From Salipiger sp. CCB-MM3 (GTDB lineage Bacteria; Pseudomonadota; Alphaproteobacteria; Rhodobacterales; Rhodobacteraceae), in contig NZ_CP014599.1 of NCBI RefSeq assembly GCF_001687105.1, forward strand, positions 62,001 through 126,000: DNA of 64,000 bases, in the 5' to 3' direction. Within the stretch, counting starts at the first letter, position 1. The number at the start of each line of letters is the position of its first letter. A program made the translations under genes and the position numbers. Under the pieces are notes generated by a model. The model saw only the letters and a program-made list of their open reading frames with translations, was not told where the DNA came from and made no database searches. This document shows, in pieces, positions 54,038-62,176 of this stretch.

Positions 54038-54966
54038 TTGCCGGCCTCCTTCGGGTCAAGCACGTCGCGCAGACCGTCGCCGATCAAGTTGAAGGCGAGC
54101 GAGATGGCAAAGATCGCAAGGCCGGGGATGGTGGCCACCCACCAGTAGTCGAGGATGTACTTGCGTCCCTCCGAGATCATCGCGCCCCACTCCGGGCTCG
54201 GCGGCTGTGCACCAAGGCCGAGGAAGCCGAGGCCCGCCGCGGTGAGGATGATCCCCGCCATGTCGAGCGTCACCCGGATGACCAGCGACGAGATACACAG
54301 CGGCCAGACGTGGCGCGTGATGATGCGCAGCGGCCCGGCGCCCTGCAGGCGGATGGCGTGGATATAGTCGGCGTTGCGGATGGTCAGCGTCTCGGCCCGC
54401 GCGATACGGGCATAGGGCGGCCATGCGGTCAGCGAGATCGCCAGCACCGCGTTCTCGATCCCCGCCCCCAGTGCCGCCACGAAGGCCAGCGCAAGGATGA
54501 GCCGCGGGAAGGCGAGGAAGATGTCGGTGATGCGCATCAGCACAGTGTCGACCCAGCCGCCGAAATAGCCCGCGCAGGTGCCGATGATCAGCCCCAGCAG
54601 CGGCGCCACCAGCGCCACCAGCAGCACGATGTAGATCGAGATCCGCGCGCCGTAGAGCAGGCGCGAGTAGATGTCGCGGCCAAGGCTGTCGGTGCCAAAG
54701 ATATGCCCGTCCCAGCCCGGCGGCTTGAGGCGCGCGCCGAGGTCCTGAACGAAGGGGTCATTGGTCGCCAGCAGCGGCGCGAAGATCGCCGCCAGCACAA
54801 GGATCGCCAGCACGATCAGGCCAAGCGTGGTCAGCTTGTTGGAGGTCAGCTTCAGCCAGCCCTGATACCAGGCGGCGGCGCGCGCCTGCCCGCGGGACTG
54901 CGGCGTGTCGCTGAGCAGCCAGGCCTTCAGGCCCGGCTTTGCGTCGGTTTTGGTGTGCGAGGTCAT
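54034..54966 (-). CDS. ABC importer permease (DppC-like)
   Basis: A 310-aa membrane subunit with an N-terminal cytoplasmic segment and about six helices. The EAA loop region (SLTAWPPYARIARAETLTIRNADYIHAIRLQGAG) is clear, as is GTDSLGRDIYSRLLYGARISI. Coupled by 4-nt overlaps to its neighbours. Confidence 0.94.
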   Translation of the reverse strand: MTSHTKTDAKPGLKAWLLSDTPQSRGQARAAAWYQGWLKLTSNKLTTLGLIVLAILVLAAIFAPLLATNDPFVQDLGARLKPPGWDGHIFGTDSLGRDIYSRLLYGARISIYIVLLVALVAPLLGLIIGTCAGYFGGWVDTVLMRITDIFLAFPRLILALAFVAALGAGIENAVLAISLTAWPPYARIARAETLTIRNADYIHAIRLQGAGPLRIITRHVWPLCISSLVIRVTLDMAGIILTAAGLGFLGLGAQPPSPEWGAMISEGRKYILDYWWVATIPGLAIFAISLAFNLIGDGLRDVLDPKEAGK

Positions 54967-56024
54967 TTGGCCCTCGGATCGAAGAAGCGGTAGAGAAGGT
55001 CCGAGAAGATGTTGAGGCAGACGAAGATCGTCCCGATCACGACGGTGCCCCCAAGGACCGAGGCCATGTCATTGGCCAGAAGCGAGGTGGTGATATAGCT
55101 GCCGATGCCCGGCCATGCGAAGATGATCTCGGTCAGCACCGAGCCTTCGAGCAGGTTGGCATAGGCCAGCGCGATCACCGTGATGAGCTGGATGGCGATG
55201 TTGCGGAAGGCATGGCGCCAGACCACGTTCCATTCGCTCAGCCCCTTCACCCGCGCGGTGATGACATATTCCGAGTTCAGCTGTTCGAGCATGAAGCTCC
55301 GGGTCATCCGGCTGATGTAGGCAAGGCTGAAATAGCCCAGCAGACAGGCCGGAAGGATGATGTGCGAGAGCGCGTCCTTGAACACGTCCCAGTCGCCCGC
55401 GATGAGCGCGTCGACCAGCAACAGCCCCGTCCGCGTCGGCACCAGCCCCTCGTAGAACACGCCAAGCCGCCCGGGCCCGGCCACCCATCCAAGGATGCCG
55501 TAGAAAATCAAAAGCCCCATGAGACCGAGCCAGAAAATCGGCATCGAATAGCCCACAAGGCCGATCAGGCGCGAAAGCTGGTCGATCCAGCTGCCGCGGT
55601 AGACCGCCGCCAGAACCCCCAGCGGTACGCCAAGCACCACCCCGAGGATGGTGCCGATCGTCGCCAGTTCCAGCGTCGCGGGGAAGACGCGGGCAATATC
55701 CTCGGCCACCGGCTTGCCGGTGCGGATCGAGGTGCCGAAATCGCCCTGCAGCACGTCGCCCACATAGATGGCGAACTGCGCGATCAGCGGCTTGTCGAGC
55801 CCGAGTTCCTGGAAGACCTGGTCATATTGCGCTTGGCTCGCGCGCTCGCCGATCACCGCGAGCACCGGGTCGATCGGCATCACGCGGCCGATCATGAAGG
55901 TGACGAAGAGCAGCCCCAGAAGGGTGATCGCCACGGTGAAGATCAGGCTGACGGATTGCTTCAGCCATTTAGGCGGAAAGGAGGACGCCGAGCGCCCTCC
56001 TCCGTTTGTCGTTGTCTCTGCCAC
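54963..56024 (-). CDS. ABC importer permease (DppB-like)
   Basis: A 353-aa membrane subunit with about six helices. Typical features are the periplasmic QYDQVFQELGLDKPLIAQFAIYVGDVLQGDFGTSIRTGKPV segment and the EAA loop SEYVITARVKGLSEWNVVWRHAFRN. The start is a GTG at 56024, 4 nt after the binding-protein stop. Confidence 0.94.
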   Translation of the reverse strand: MAETTTNGGGRSASSFPPKWLKQSVSLIFTVAITLLGLLFVTFMIGRVMPIDPVLAVIGERASQAQYDQVFQELGLDKPLIAQFAIYVGDVLQGDFGTSIRTGKPVAEDIARVFPATLELATIGTILGVVLGVPLGVLAAVYRGSWIDQLSRLIGLVGYSMPIFWLGLMGLLIFYGILGWVAGPGRLGVFYEGLVPTRTGLLLVDALIAGDWDVFKDALSHIILPACLLGYFSLAYISRMTRSFMLEQLNSEYVITARVKGLSEWNVVWRHAFRNIAIQLITVIALAYANLLEGSVLTEIIFAWPGIGSYITTSLLANDMASVLGGTVVIGTIFVCLNIFSDLLYRFFDPRAK

Positions 56025-56028
56025 GGGA

Positions 56029-57645
56029 TTACTTCGTCACAACCCAGTAGGAGACCGCGGTGGTCGCGCCGCCAGCCACGAAGTGCTCGACGCCGGACTG
56101 CATGGCGTTCTGCTCGATCTGCTGGAACATAATGCCGAAGGGGCTGACCTCCATGTGCTCGCGCTGCAGCTCTTCGTACATCGCGGCACGCTTGTCGCTG
56201 TCCTGCTCGACGACGGCGGCGAGGGTCTCTTCGCTCATCTCCGGCAGTTCCCATGCGTTGCGCCATGCCAGCAGGCCGGTCGCGCCCGCCTCGTCCGAGT
56301 TGTCGGGGTTGTAGGCGAAGGTGCCGGCATTGGTGTTGGGGTCGGGATAGTCCGGGCCCCATGCGCCGAGGTAGATGTCATGCTCACGCGCGCGGTAGGT
56401 GTCGAGCGTCTGCGCGCCGGTGCCCACGATCATCTCGACGTTGATGCCGATCTGGCCCCAGGTGTTCTGCAGCGACTGACCGATGTCGATCCGCTCCTGC
56501 GCGTCGCGCACGTTGATGGTGATGTCGAAGCCGTCACCATAGCCTGCCTCGTCGAGCAGACCTTTGGCCTTTTCGATGTCGAAGCTGTAGGGCGTGTCGT
56601 CGATCGCGCCCATGAAGGTCGCGGGCAGGAAGGACTGGTGCGTGATGTACTGGCCCTTGAGGAAGCTGTCCTGCATGCCGGTGTAATCGGTGGCGTATTT
56701 CATCGCCTCGATCACCTGCGGGTTCGACAGGATCTCGTTCTTCTGGTTGGCCGACCAATACATCAGGCGGCCGCGCAGCTCGTCGACGACCTTGACGCTG
56801 TCGACCTCCTCAAGGCCCGCCACATCCTCGGGCGAGAGGTTGCGCGCGATGTCCACGTCGCCGCGTTCCAGCTGCAGGCGCTGGGTGGCGCTTTCCTGAA
56901 TGTGCTGCACGATCACGCGCTTCATCGCGGGCGCGTCGCCTGCATACTCGGGGTTCAGGTCCAGCGTGTAGCTTTCATCGGGCTTCCACGACGCCAGCTT
57001 GTAGGGGCCCGAGCCGGCGGTGTTGTCGCGCAGCCAAGCATTGCCCATGTCGCCGTCGACCTCATTGGCCATCACGGTTTCCATGTCGACGATGCCGCCG
57101 ATGGTCGCCGCAAGGCAGTTGAGCACGAAGGACACGGCATAGGCCTTGTCGAGCTTCAGCACGAGGGTCTTCTCGTCGGACGCAACGATGGTTTCCTCGA
57201 CGTTGTCCGGCGTAAAGCCGAACTGCGTCAGGATGAAGGAGGGCGTCTTGTTGAGCATCACCGCGCGGCGCAGCGAGAACTCGGCGTCCTTCGCGGTCAC
57301 CAGGTTGCCCGAGGCAAAGACGTGGCCGTCCGCCATGGTGAAGGTGATCTGGGTGCCGTCTTCGGAAACTTCCCAGCTTTCCGCCAGCGCCGGCTGGAAG
57401 CCCGAGTCGAGGTCCATCGGATCGAAGTCGACCAGCGATTCATAGACGTTGCGGCTGATGTCAGCGCCGGTGAACTCGAAGCTCTCGGCCGGGTCCATCG
57501 TCTTGATGTCGTCGATGCGCTGCGCGATCACCAGCATGTTCGGCGGCGTTTCCGCCTGCGCGGTCAGCGCCGTGCTGGACAGCAGCGCCGCGGTCAGCAG
57601 TGCCGCGCCGATGCGCATCGTCCGCGCCGGGGTATGTCGGGTCAT
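56029..57645 (-). CDS. ABC importer substrate-binding protein (DppA/OppA family, SBP_bac_5)
   Basis: A 538-aa periplasmic binding protein with a Sec signal (cleavage near AQAE). The cluster-C core is visible: AESWEVSEDGTQITFTMADGHVFASG, NTAGSGPYKLASWKPDESYTLDLNPEYAG and LGAWGPDYPDPNTNAGTFAYNPDNSD. The last fits a peptide-type site, but ligand identity is open. ATG 57645 follows AGGGAGA. First gene of the operon. Confidence 0.94.
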   Translation of the reverse strand: MTRHTPARTMRIGAALLTAALLSSTALTAQAETPPNMLVIAQRIDDIKTMDPAESFEFTGADISRNVYESLVDFDPMDLDSGFQPALAESWEVSEDGTQITFTMADGHVFASGNLVTAKDAEFSLRRAVMLNKTPSFILTQFGFTPDNVEETIVASDEKTLVLKLDKAYAVSFVLNCLAATIGGIVDMETVMANEVDGDMGNAWLRDNTAGSGPYKLASWKPDESYTLDLNPEYAGDAPAMKRVIVQHIQESATQRLQLERGDVDIARNLSPEDVAGLEEVDSVKVVDELRGRLMYWSANQKNEILSNPQVIEAMKYATDYTGMQDSFLKGQYITHQSFLPATFMGAIDDTPYSFDIEKAKGLLDEAGYGDGFDITINVRDAQERIDIGQSLQNTWGQIGINVEMIVGTGAQTLDTYRAREHDIYLGAWGPDYPDPNTNAGTFAYNPDNSDEAGATGLLAWRNAWELPEMSEETLAAVVEQDSDKRAAMYEELQREHMEVSPFGIMFQQIEQNAMQSGVEHFVAGGATTAVSYWVVTK

Positions 57646-58086
57646 GGTCGTCTCCCTGAAGTTTTTTGGTCTCTGCCGCGCTCCCGCGCCGCTGCGGCCA
57701 ATCTCGACATCTCCGGGATGGAGCATACAGCCGTCGCGACGTCATAGGGGGCGCTGCCGGAAGGTTCGGCGAGAAATTGAGCCTTGTCGATCATTTTTTG
57801 ATCAAACGTTAAAATCCGCCGGTGGTATCGTCGCGTCAATATTCCCGTTTAAGCGGATCGCAACCATTCGCGCTATCGCGCCCTACCGCTTTGGCCCGGT
57901 GTACCAGCGGTGTGAGTCGCCTGCGCTCTGCCGGGCGCGGCAAAATGCCCGCGCCGCAGCTGTTCCGCTTGGCCTTGCTTTGCGGCATGAGCTGCGACTG
58001 ATCCCGCCCGGCTTGCCGCCGCCCGCGCCCACCTAAGCGGGCCGCAGCAGGCCCCTTCCCCTCCCAGCAGAGAAAGGCCCGCAAAG
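57646..58086. other. 441-bp divergent intergenic region
   Basis: No convincing gene in either strand. It should carry the promoters of the peptide importer (minus) and the SCO1 gene (plus). An AT-rich segment holds the palindrome GATCA-N5-TGATC at 57789-57803. The rest is GC-rich with short inverted repeats around 57935-57960. Confidence 0.6.
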
Positions 58087-58749
58087 ATGAACCTCAAGGA
58101 ACAGAAAGTCGCGCTCTGGCTCTGCGGTCTCGCCGTGCTCGGCACGTTGGCGATCCTGCTGATCGTGCCGCGCGTCGAGGCCAATCAGGCCGCGCTGCTC
58201 GGGCGCGGCGACTATGCGCTCACTGGCACCGATGGCAGCGCCTTCACCCAAGACAGCCTGAAAGGCGCGCCCTCGGCGGTGTTCTTCGGCTTCACCCATT
58301 GCCCCGAGGTCTGCCCCACCACCATGGGCGACATCGCCACGTGGAAAGAGGATCTGCCGCAATCGCAGGATCTGCGGGTGTTCTTCGTCTCGGTCGACCC
58401 CGAGCGCGACACTCCCGATCTGCTTGAGCAATATGTCTCTTGGGTGCCCGGCGTCACCGGTGTGACCGGAAGCCCTGAAGAGACGCAGAACGCCATCGAC
58501 GCCTTCCGTGTCTACGCCGAAAGGATCGACTTCAGCGAGGGGAGCTACACGATGGACCATTCGGCCTATGTGATGCTCTTCGATGCCGACGGTCTGTTCG
58601 TCGATGCGATCCCCTATCAGGCGGATTACGACATGGCCGAGGCGAAGCTGCGCAATCTGCTGGCGGGCAACCCCGAGGGTCTTGGCGCCAAGCTGCCGCG
58701 CGACCCCATCGGATGGCTGTGCTACAGCGTGCAGGCGGCGCTGAGCTGA
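58087..58749 (+). CDS. SCO1/SenC/PrrC-family copper chaperone
   Basis: A 220-aa thioredoxin-fold protein anchored by one N-terminal helix (ALWLCGLAVLGTLAILLIVP). The copper/redox motif is HCPEVCP (Cys72 and Cys76) and the third ligand is His158 in YTMDHSAYV. It delivers copper to, or reduces, the Cu-A site of cytochrome c oxidase. Family length and motif are normal. Confidence 0.94.
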   Translation: MNLKEQKVALWLCGLAVLGTLAILLIVPRVEANQAALLGRGDYALTGTDGSAFTQDSLKGAPSAVFFGFTHCPEVCPTTMGDIATWKEDLPQSQDLRVFFVSVDPERDTPDLLEQYVSWVPGVTGVTGSPEETQNAIDAFRVYAERIDFSEGSYTMDHSAYVMLFDADGLFVDAIPYQADYDMAEAKLRNLLAGNPEGLGAKLPRDPIGWLCYSVQAALS

Positions 58750-58759
58750 GGCCATCTTG

Positions 58760-58778
58760 CCGCCGCCACCCGCGGCGG
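58760..58778 (+). terminator. Hairpin after the SCO1 gene
   Basis: CCGCCGC and GCGGCGG form a 7-bp stem with a 5-nt loop, 10 nt after the stop. No T-tract. Confidence 0.4.
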
Positions 58779-58860
58779 TCTAACTGGCCCCGGACGCATG
58801 CCGCGCCCGCGCATTTCCCGCCCAAGCGCAATCGCCGGGGCGCTCAAGAAAGGACATCCG

Positions 58861-59205
58861 ATGACCATCACCCGCATCCAGCCCGGCCCCCGCATGAGTC
58901 AGGCCGTGGTCTACAACGGCACCGTGCATCTCGCCGGTCAGGTCGGCCATGGCGCCGATGTCACCGAGCAGAGCCTCGACGCGCTGGCCTCGGTCGAGAA
59001 GCTGCTGGCCGAGGCCGGCTCGGACAAATCGCGCATCCTGTCGACCACGGTGTGGCTGGCCGACATGGCCGATTTCGCCGCGATGAACGCCGTGTGGGAT
59101 GCATGGGTCGACCCCGCAAACCCGCCCGCCCGCGCCTGCGGCGAGGCCAAGCTGGCAACGCCCGACTACCTCGTCGAATTCCTCGTGGTCGCGGCGGTCG
59201 CGTAA
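58861..59205 (+). CDS. RidA/YjgF-family protein
   Basis: A 114-aa trimeric enamine/imine deaminase-family protein. The motifs HLAGQVG, LAEAGSDKSRILSTTVWLADMADFAAMNAVWDAWV and the ARACGEAKLATPDYLVEFLVVA end are typical. At the catalytic Arg position it reads PPARAC, consistent with the RidA Arg. I chose ATG 58861 because AAGGACA lies upstream; the ATG at 58798 adds 21 non-conserved residues. Confidence 0.9.
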   Translation: MTITRIQPGPRMSQAVVYNGTVHLAGQVGHGADVTEQSLDALASVEKLLAEAGSDKSRILSTTVWLADMADFAAMNAVWDAWVDPANPPARACGEAKLATPDYLVEFLVVAAVA

Positions 59206-59227
59206 GTCGTCGTCAAAGCGATCCGGG

Positions 59228-59247
59228 CGCGCCGCCAGCGCGGCGCG
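59228..59247. terminator. Hairpin between convergent RidA and ABC permease genes
   Basis: CGCGCCGC-CAGC-GCGGCGCG, a perfect 8-bp stem between two convergent stops. Confidence 0.4.
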
Positions 59248-60045
59248 TCATCCGCCCTTGCGGCGGCGGGTCATGCCATGCGCCGGATCATAGCCCAGCA
59301 GCGCCAGCCCGAAGAACAGCGCGAAGGCCAGCGTGACCCACAGCAGCGCCCAGCCATTGATCTGCCGGTACAGCGCGAAGCGGATCAGCTCCACCGCGTG
59401 GGTGAACGGGTTCACCGCGCAGATGTCGCGCAGCACCGTCGAGCTTTCGGCCATCTTCCACAGCGGATAGAGCGCGGTCGACAGGAAGAACATTGGGAAG
59501 ATGACGAAGTTCATCACCCCGGCGAAATTCTCCAGCTGTTTGATCGTCGAAGAGATCAGCAGCCCCAGCGCCCCCAGCATCAGCCCCGAGAGCACCAGCA
59601 CCGGCAGCGCCAGCACGTAGCCCCAGCCGGGCAGCGTGATGCCAAAGCCCGCCGCGATGGCAAGGAAGACATAGACCTGCAGGATCGACACCGCGACCCC
59701 GGCCAGCAGCTTCGACAGCAGCAGCCACCAGCGCGGCAGCGGTGACGTCAGCAACAGCCGCATCGACCCCATCTCCTGATCGTAGACGAGGCTGAGCGAG
59801 CTTTGCATGCCGTTGAACAGCTGGATCATCCCGCACAGGCCCGGCACGATATAGACCTCATAGGTGATGTAGGTCTCGTAGGGCGGGATGATCGACAGGC
59901 CAAGCGCGGCGCGGAACCCGGCGGCAAAGACCACCAGCCACACCAGTGGCCGCACCAGCGCGGCCAGAAAGCGCGAGCGCTGGTGCACGAAGCGCAGAGC
60001 CTCGCGCCGGATGATCGCCAGCATCGCGGTCAGCCAGCGGTTCAT
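59248..60045 (-). CDS. ABC-2 type transporter permease (PedC-like, PQQ alcohol-oxidation associated)
   Basis: A 265-aa membrane protein with about six helices (ALVRPLVWLVVFAAGFRAAL, GFGITLPGWGYVLALPVLVLSGL and others) and an ABC-2 core (VYDQEMGSMRLLLTSPLPRWWLLLSKLLAG). The C-terminus LLGYDPAHG resembles alcohol ABC permeases encoded near PQQ-dependent dehydrogenases. It overlaps the ATPase gene by 4 nt. No PQQ enzyme lies in the window, so the link rests on resemblance. Confidence 0.88.
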   Translation of the reverse strand: MNRWLTAMLAIIRREALRFVHQRSRFLAALVRPLVWLVVFAAGFRAALGLSIIPPYETYITYEVYIVPGLCGMIQLFNGMQSSLSLVYDQEMGSMRLLLTSPLPRWWLLLSKLLAGVAVSILQVYVFLAIAAGFGITLPGWGYVLALPVLVLSGLMLGALGLLISSTIKQLENFAGVMNFVIFPMFFLSTALYPLWKMAESSTVLRDICAVNPFTHAVELIRFALYRQINGWALLWVTLAFALFFGLALLGYDPAHGMTRRRKGG

Positions 60046-60770
60046 GCCCCCGCCCCGCCCGCGGACGCGCCGGTCAACTCGATGAACACATCGGCCAGTG
60101 GCCGCCCTGCGCGCAGCGCGGCGGCGCGCTCATGCGCCAGCACCCGGCCGCTGTGCAGCACCACCACATCGTCGCCGTCCTCGATCTCATCCACCAGATG
60201 CGTGGCCCAAAGCACGGTGAGCCCGCCCTGCGCCAGCGCATGCACATGCGCGGTGATCGCGCGGCGGCTCTCGAAATCGAGGCCCACGGTTGGCTCATCC
60301 AGCAGCAGCACCTGCGGGCGGTGGATCAGCGCGCGGGCGATCTCCATCCGCCTCCGGTGGCCGCCGTTGAGGTTGCGCACCTTCTCTGCCGCGCGCTCCT
60401 GCATGCCCAGCTGCGCCAGCGCCACCTCGGCCCGCGCCGCCGCCTCGCGCCCAGAGATGCCATGCAGCGCCGCGAAGTAGCGCATATTGCTGGCCACGCT
60501 CATATCGAGATCGAGGGTCGGCTGCTGGAACACCACGCCGATCTTCGACAGCGCGGCGCGCGGCGCGTGCGCGATGTCATGCCCGGCGACACGGATCTGC
60601 CCCTCGCGGCTGACGAAAAGCCGGGTGAGCAGCGCGAACAGCGTCGACTTGCCCGCGCCGTTCGGCCCCAGAAGCGCAGTGAAGCCGGGGCGCAGCGCAA
60701 AGCTCACCCCATCGAGCGCGCGCTTGGCCCCGTAGCTGTAGCCGAGGTCGGAAACGTCGAGGGCGGTCAT
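60042..60770 (-). CDS. ABC transporter ATP-binding protein (PQQ-associated type)
   Basis: A 242-aa ATPase partner of the ABC-2 permease. Walker A GPNGAGKST, signature LNGGHRRRMEIARAL (variant of LSGGQ), Walker B VLLLDEPTVGLD and the switch in LWATHLVDEI. The NGGHRRR signature is the variant I associate with the PQQ-linked exporter subfamily. Confidence 0.9.
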   Translation of the reverse strand: MTALDVSDLGYSYGAKRALDGVSFALRPGFTALLGPNGAGKSTLFALLTRLFVSREGQIRVAGHDIAHAPRAALSKIGVVFQQPTLDLDMSVASNMRYFAALHGISGREAAARAEVALAQLGMQERAAEKVRNLNGGHRRRMEIARALIHRPQVLLLDEPTVGLDFESRRAITAHVHALAQGGLTVLWATHLVDEIEDGDDVVVLHSGRVLAHERAAALRAGRPLADVFIELTGASAGGAGA

Positions 60771-60808
60771 TCAGGCGGCAACCTTCCGAGCTTCGACACC
60801 GGGTGCGA

Positions 60809-60949
60809 GCCGGGCGAGCGACGGCCCGTGGGGTGGCGCTGCAAGGTCTGAACTCCGCGCTTTATACCAGCCAGATCCGAGTGCCCTCTTCATGCAGTGC
60901 GAGGGTGACAGAGCGCCAGCCCGCCCGGACGGGCCGTCGCTCGCCCGGC
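60809..60949. repeat. Perfect 21-bp inverted repeat with 99-bp spacer
   Basis: Arms at 60809-60829 and 60929-60949 are exact reverse complements (left arm begins GCCGGGCGAGCG and ends GGCCCGT). Inside, TGGCGCT (60834-60840) can pair with AGCGCCA (60912-60918) and CTGCA with TGCAG, giving a long imperfect stem. It fills most of the gap between the ABC ATPase and the orphan permease. Could be a palindromic intergenic element or MITE; no other copy is in this window. Confidence 0.8.
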
Positions 60950-60994
60950 GGCCTTCGGCCTTGATTCCGGGCGGGGCTATAGCGGCACCCTTTC

Positions 60995-61807
60995 TCATCC
61001 CCGCCACCGGCGCGCGCGCCGCTCCCATGGCTGCAGCACCAGCCATTCCACCGCCAGCATCACCGCGATGAACGACAGCGCATAGACCAGCACCATGGTC
61101 ACGTCGAAAAGCTGGAAATAGAGGTGGATCTGAAACCCCACCCCATCCGAGCGGCCAAGGAACTCCACCACCAGCACGATCTTCCAGATCACCGCCACCC
61201 CCGAACGGGCTGCGGCGGTGATGAAGGGCGCAAGCTGAGGCAGCACCACATGGCGCAGCCGCGCCGCAAGCGGCATCCGATAGACCCGCCCCATGGCATC
61301 CAGCCCAGGATCGAGCGCCCGCGCGCCCTCGCGGATCACCGTCGCCACATTGGGGATCTTGTTCAGCGTCACCGCCACGATCGCGGCGGTCTCCGTCAGG
61401 CCAATCCAGAGATAGCACAGCACGATCAGCACCAGCGCGGGCAGGTTGAGAAACACCACCAGCCACGGATCGAGCCAACGGTCGGCGCGCGGAAAGCGCC
61501 CCATCACCAGTCCCAGCAATATGCCCAGCCCCATGGCCAGCACAAAGGCCCATGCCACGCGGATCAGCGTCTTGCCGAGATGATAAGGCAGCTCGCCCGA
61601 GCGCAGCGCCTCGGCAAAGGGCTGCAGTAACGCCCATGGCTGCGGCAGCACCTGCGCGTCATCGGTCAGCGCGGCGGCCACGATCCAAAGGACCAGCAGC
61701 CCGGCCAGCGACAACATCGCCGTGCCCGACCGGCGCGACGCCGCGGGGCTGTCGGCGGTGCCATGGCAGACGCCGGTGATACGCGCTGCGGTCTGGTTGC
61801 CCTGCAC
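60995..61807 (-). CDS. Orphan ABC transporter permease (SsuC/TauC family)
   Basis: A 270-aa membrane protein with about six helices. The BPD-type EAA region is MGRVYRMPLAARLRHVVLPQLAPFITAAARSG and the N-terminal motif YHLGKTLIRVAWAFVLAMGLGILLGLVMG fits nitrate/sulfonate/taurine importers. The start is a GTG at 61807 behind GAGGAGGACC. No matching ATPase or binding protein lies next to it; the ABC pair downstream is a different (ABC-2) type. Confidence 0.88.
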   Translation of the reverse strand: MQGNQTAARITGVCHGTADSPAASRRSGTAMLSLAGLLVLWIVAAALTDDAQVLPQPWALLQPFAEALRSGELPYHLGKTLIRVAWAFVLAMGLGILLGLVMGRFPRADRWLDPWLVVFLNLPALVLIVLCYLWIGLTETAAIVAVTLNKIPNVATVIREGARALDPGLDAMGRVYRMPLAARLRHVVLPQLAPFITAAARSGVAVIWKIVLVVEFLGRSDGVGFQIHLYFQLFDVTMVLVYALSFIAVMLAVEWLVLQPWERRARRWRG

Positions 61808-61933
61808 GTGGTCCTCCTCGAAAGCGGAGGGTGGGCGGCGGCAAAGGGGGCGTCAATTACGCCTTTAGGAGCGGTTCGGCCCGAACGAGATACCTGCTAA
61901 AGTAGAGTTACCGGAAACACCGCTTCACGCGCC

Positions 61934-61973
61934 TCTGGGCTCTGCCTGCGGGTTCTGGGCTCTGCCTGCGGGT
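61934..61973 (+). repeat. 20-bp exact tandem duplication
   Basis: A 20-bp unit beginning TCTGGGCTCT and ending GCCTGCGGGT is present twice, head to tail, ending at the stop codon of the small minus-strand gene. Confidence 0.85.
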
Positions 61974-62176
61974 CAGGCTTCGATGTCGCCCTCGCCGACA
62001 ACCCGGCAGCGCCAGCGGTTGACCGTGAAATTGGGGTGTTCCTCGACCCAGCGCGCAAGTTCGGGCTGGGCGCCCATCATGCAGGCCATGGGGGTGACAT
62101 CTGTGTAGACGAGACTGCGTTCGGAGCAAGTGTCGGGCGCAGTGGACAAGCATGCCACAAAGAGAAGCTCAATCAT
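61973..62176 (-). CDS. Small hypothetical protein with four cysteines
   Basis: A 67-aa protein I cannot assign. Cys9, Cys17, Cys32 and Cys57 are spaced like possible disulfides or a metal site. The N-terminus is hydrophobic (MIELLFVACLS) but short for a signal peptide. The middle has AQPELARWVEEHPNFTVNRWRC. ATG 62176 has GAGG upstream on the minus strand. A longer start (62224) is open but less likely. Divergent from the sensor kinase gene. Confidence 0.65.
   Translation of the reverse strand: MIELLFVACLSTAPDTCSERSLVYTDVTPMACMMGAQPELARWVEEHPNFTVNRWRCRVVGEGDIEA

Noticed and set aside
57642..57839. Minus-strand 65-codon frame upstream of the peptide-binding protein
   Set aside because: It would start at TTG without a ribosome site and overlaps the importer leader; no conserved features.
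60771..61637. Minus-strand open frame of 288 codons overlapping the orphan permease
   Set aside because: Out of frame with the TauC-like permease and composed of Gly/Arg/Ala-rich filler; it also spans the inverted repeat.
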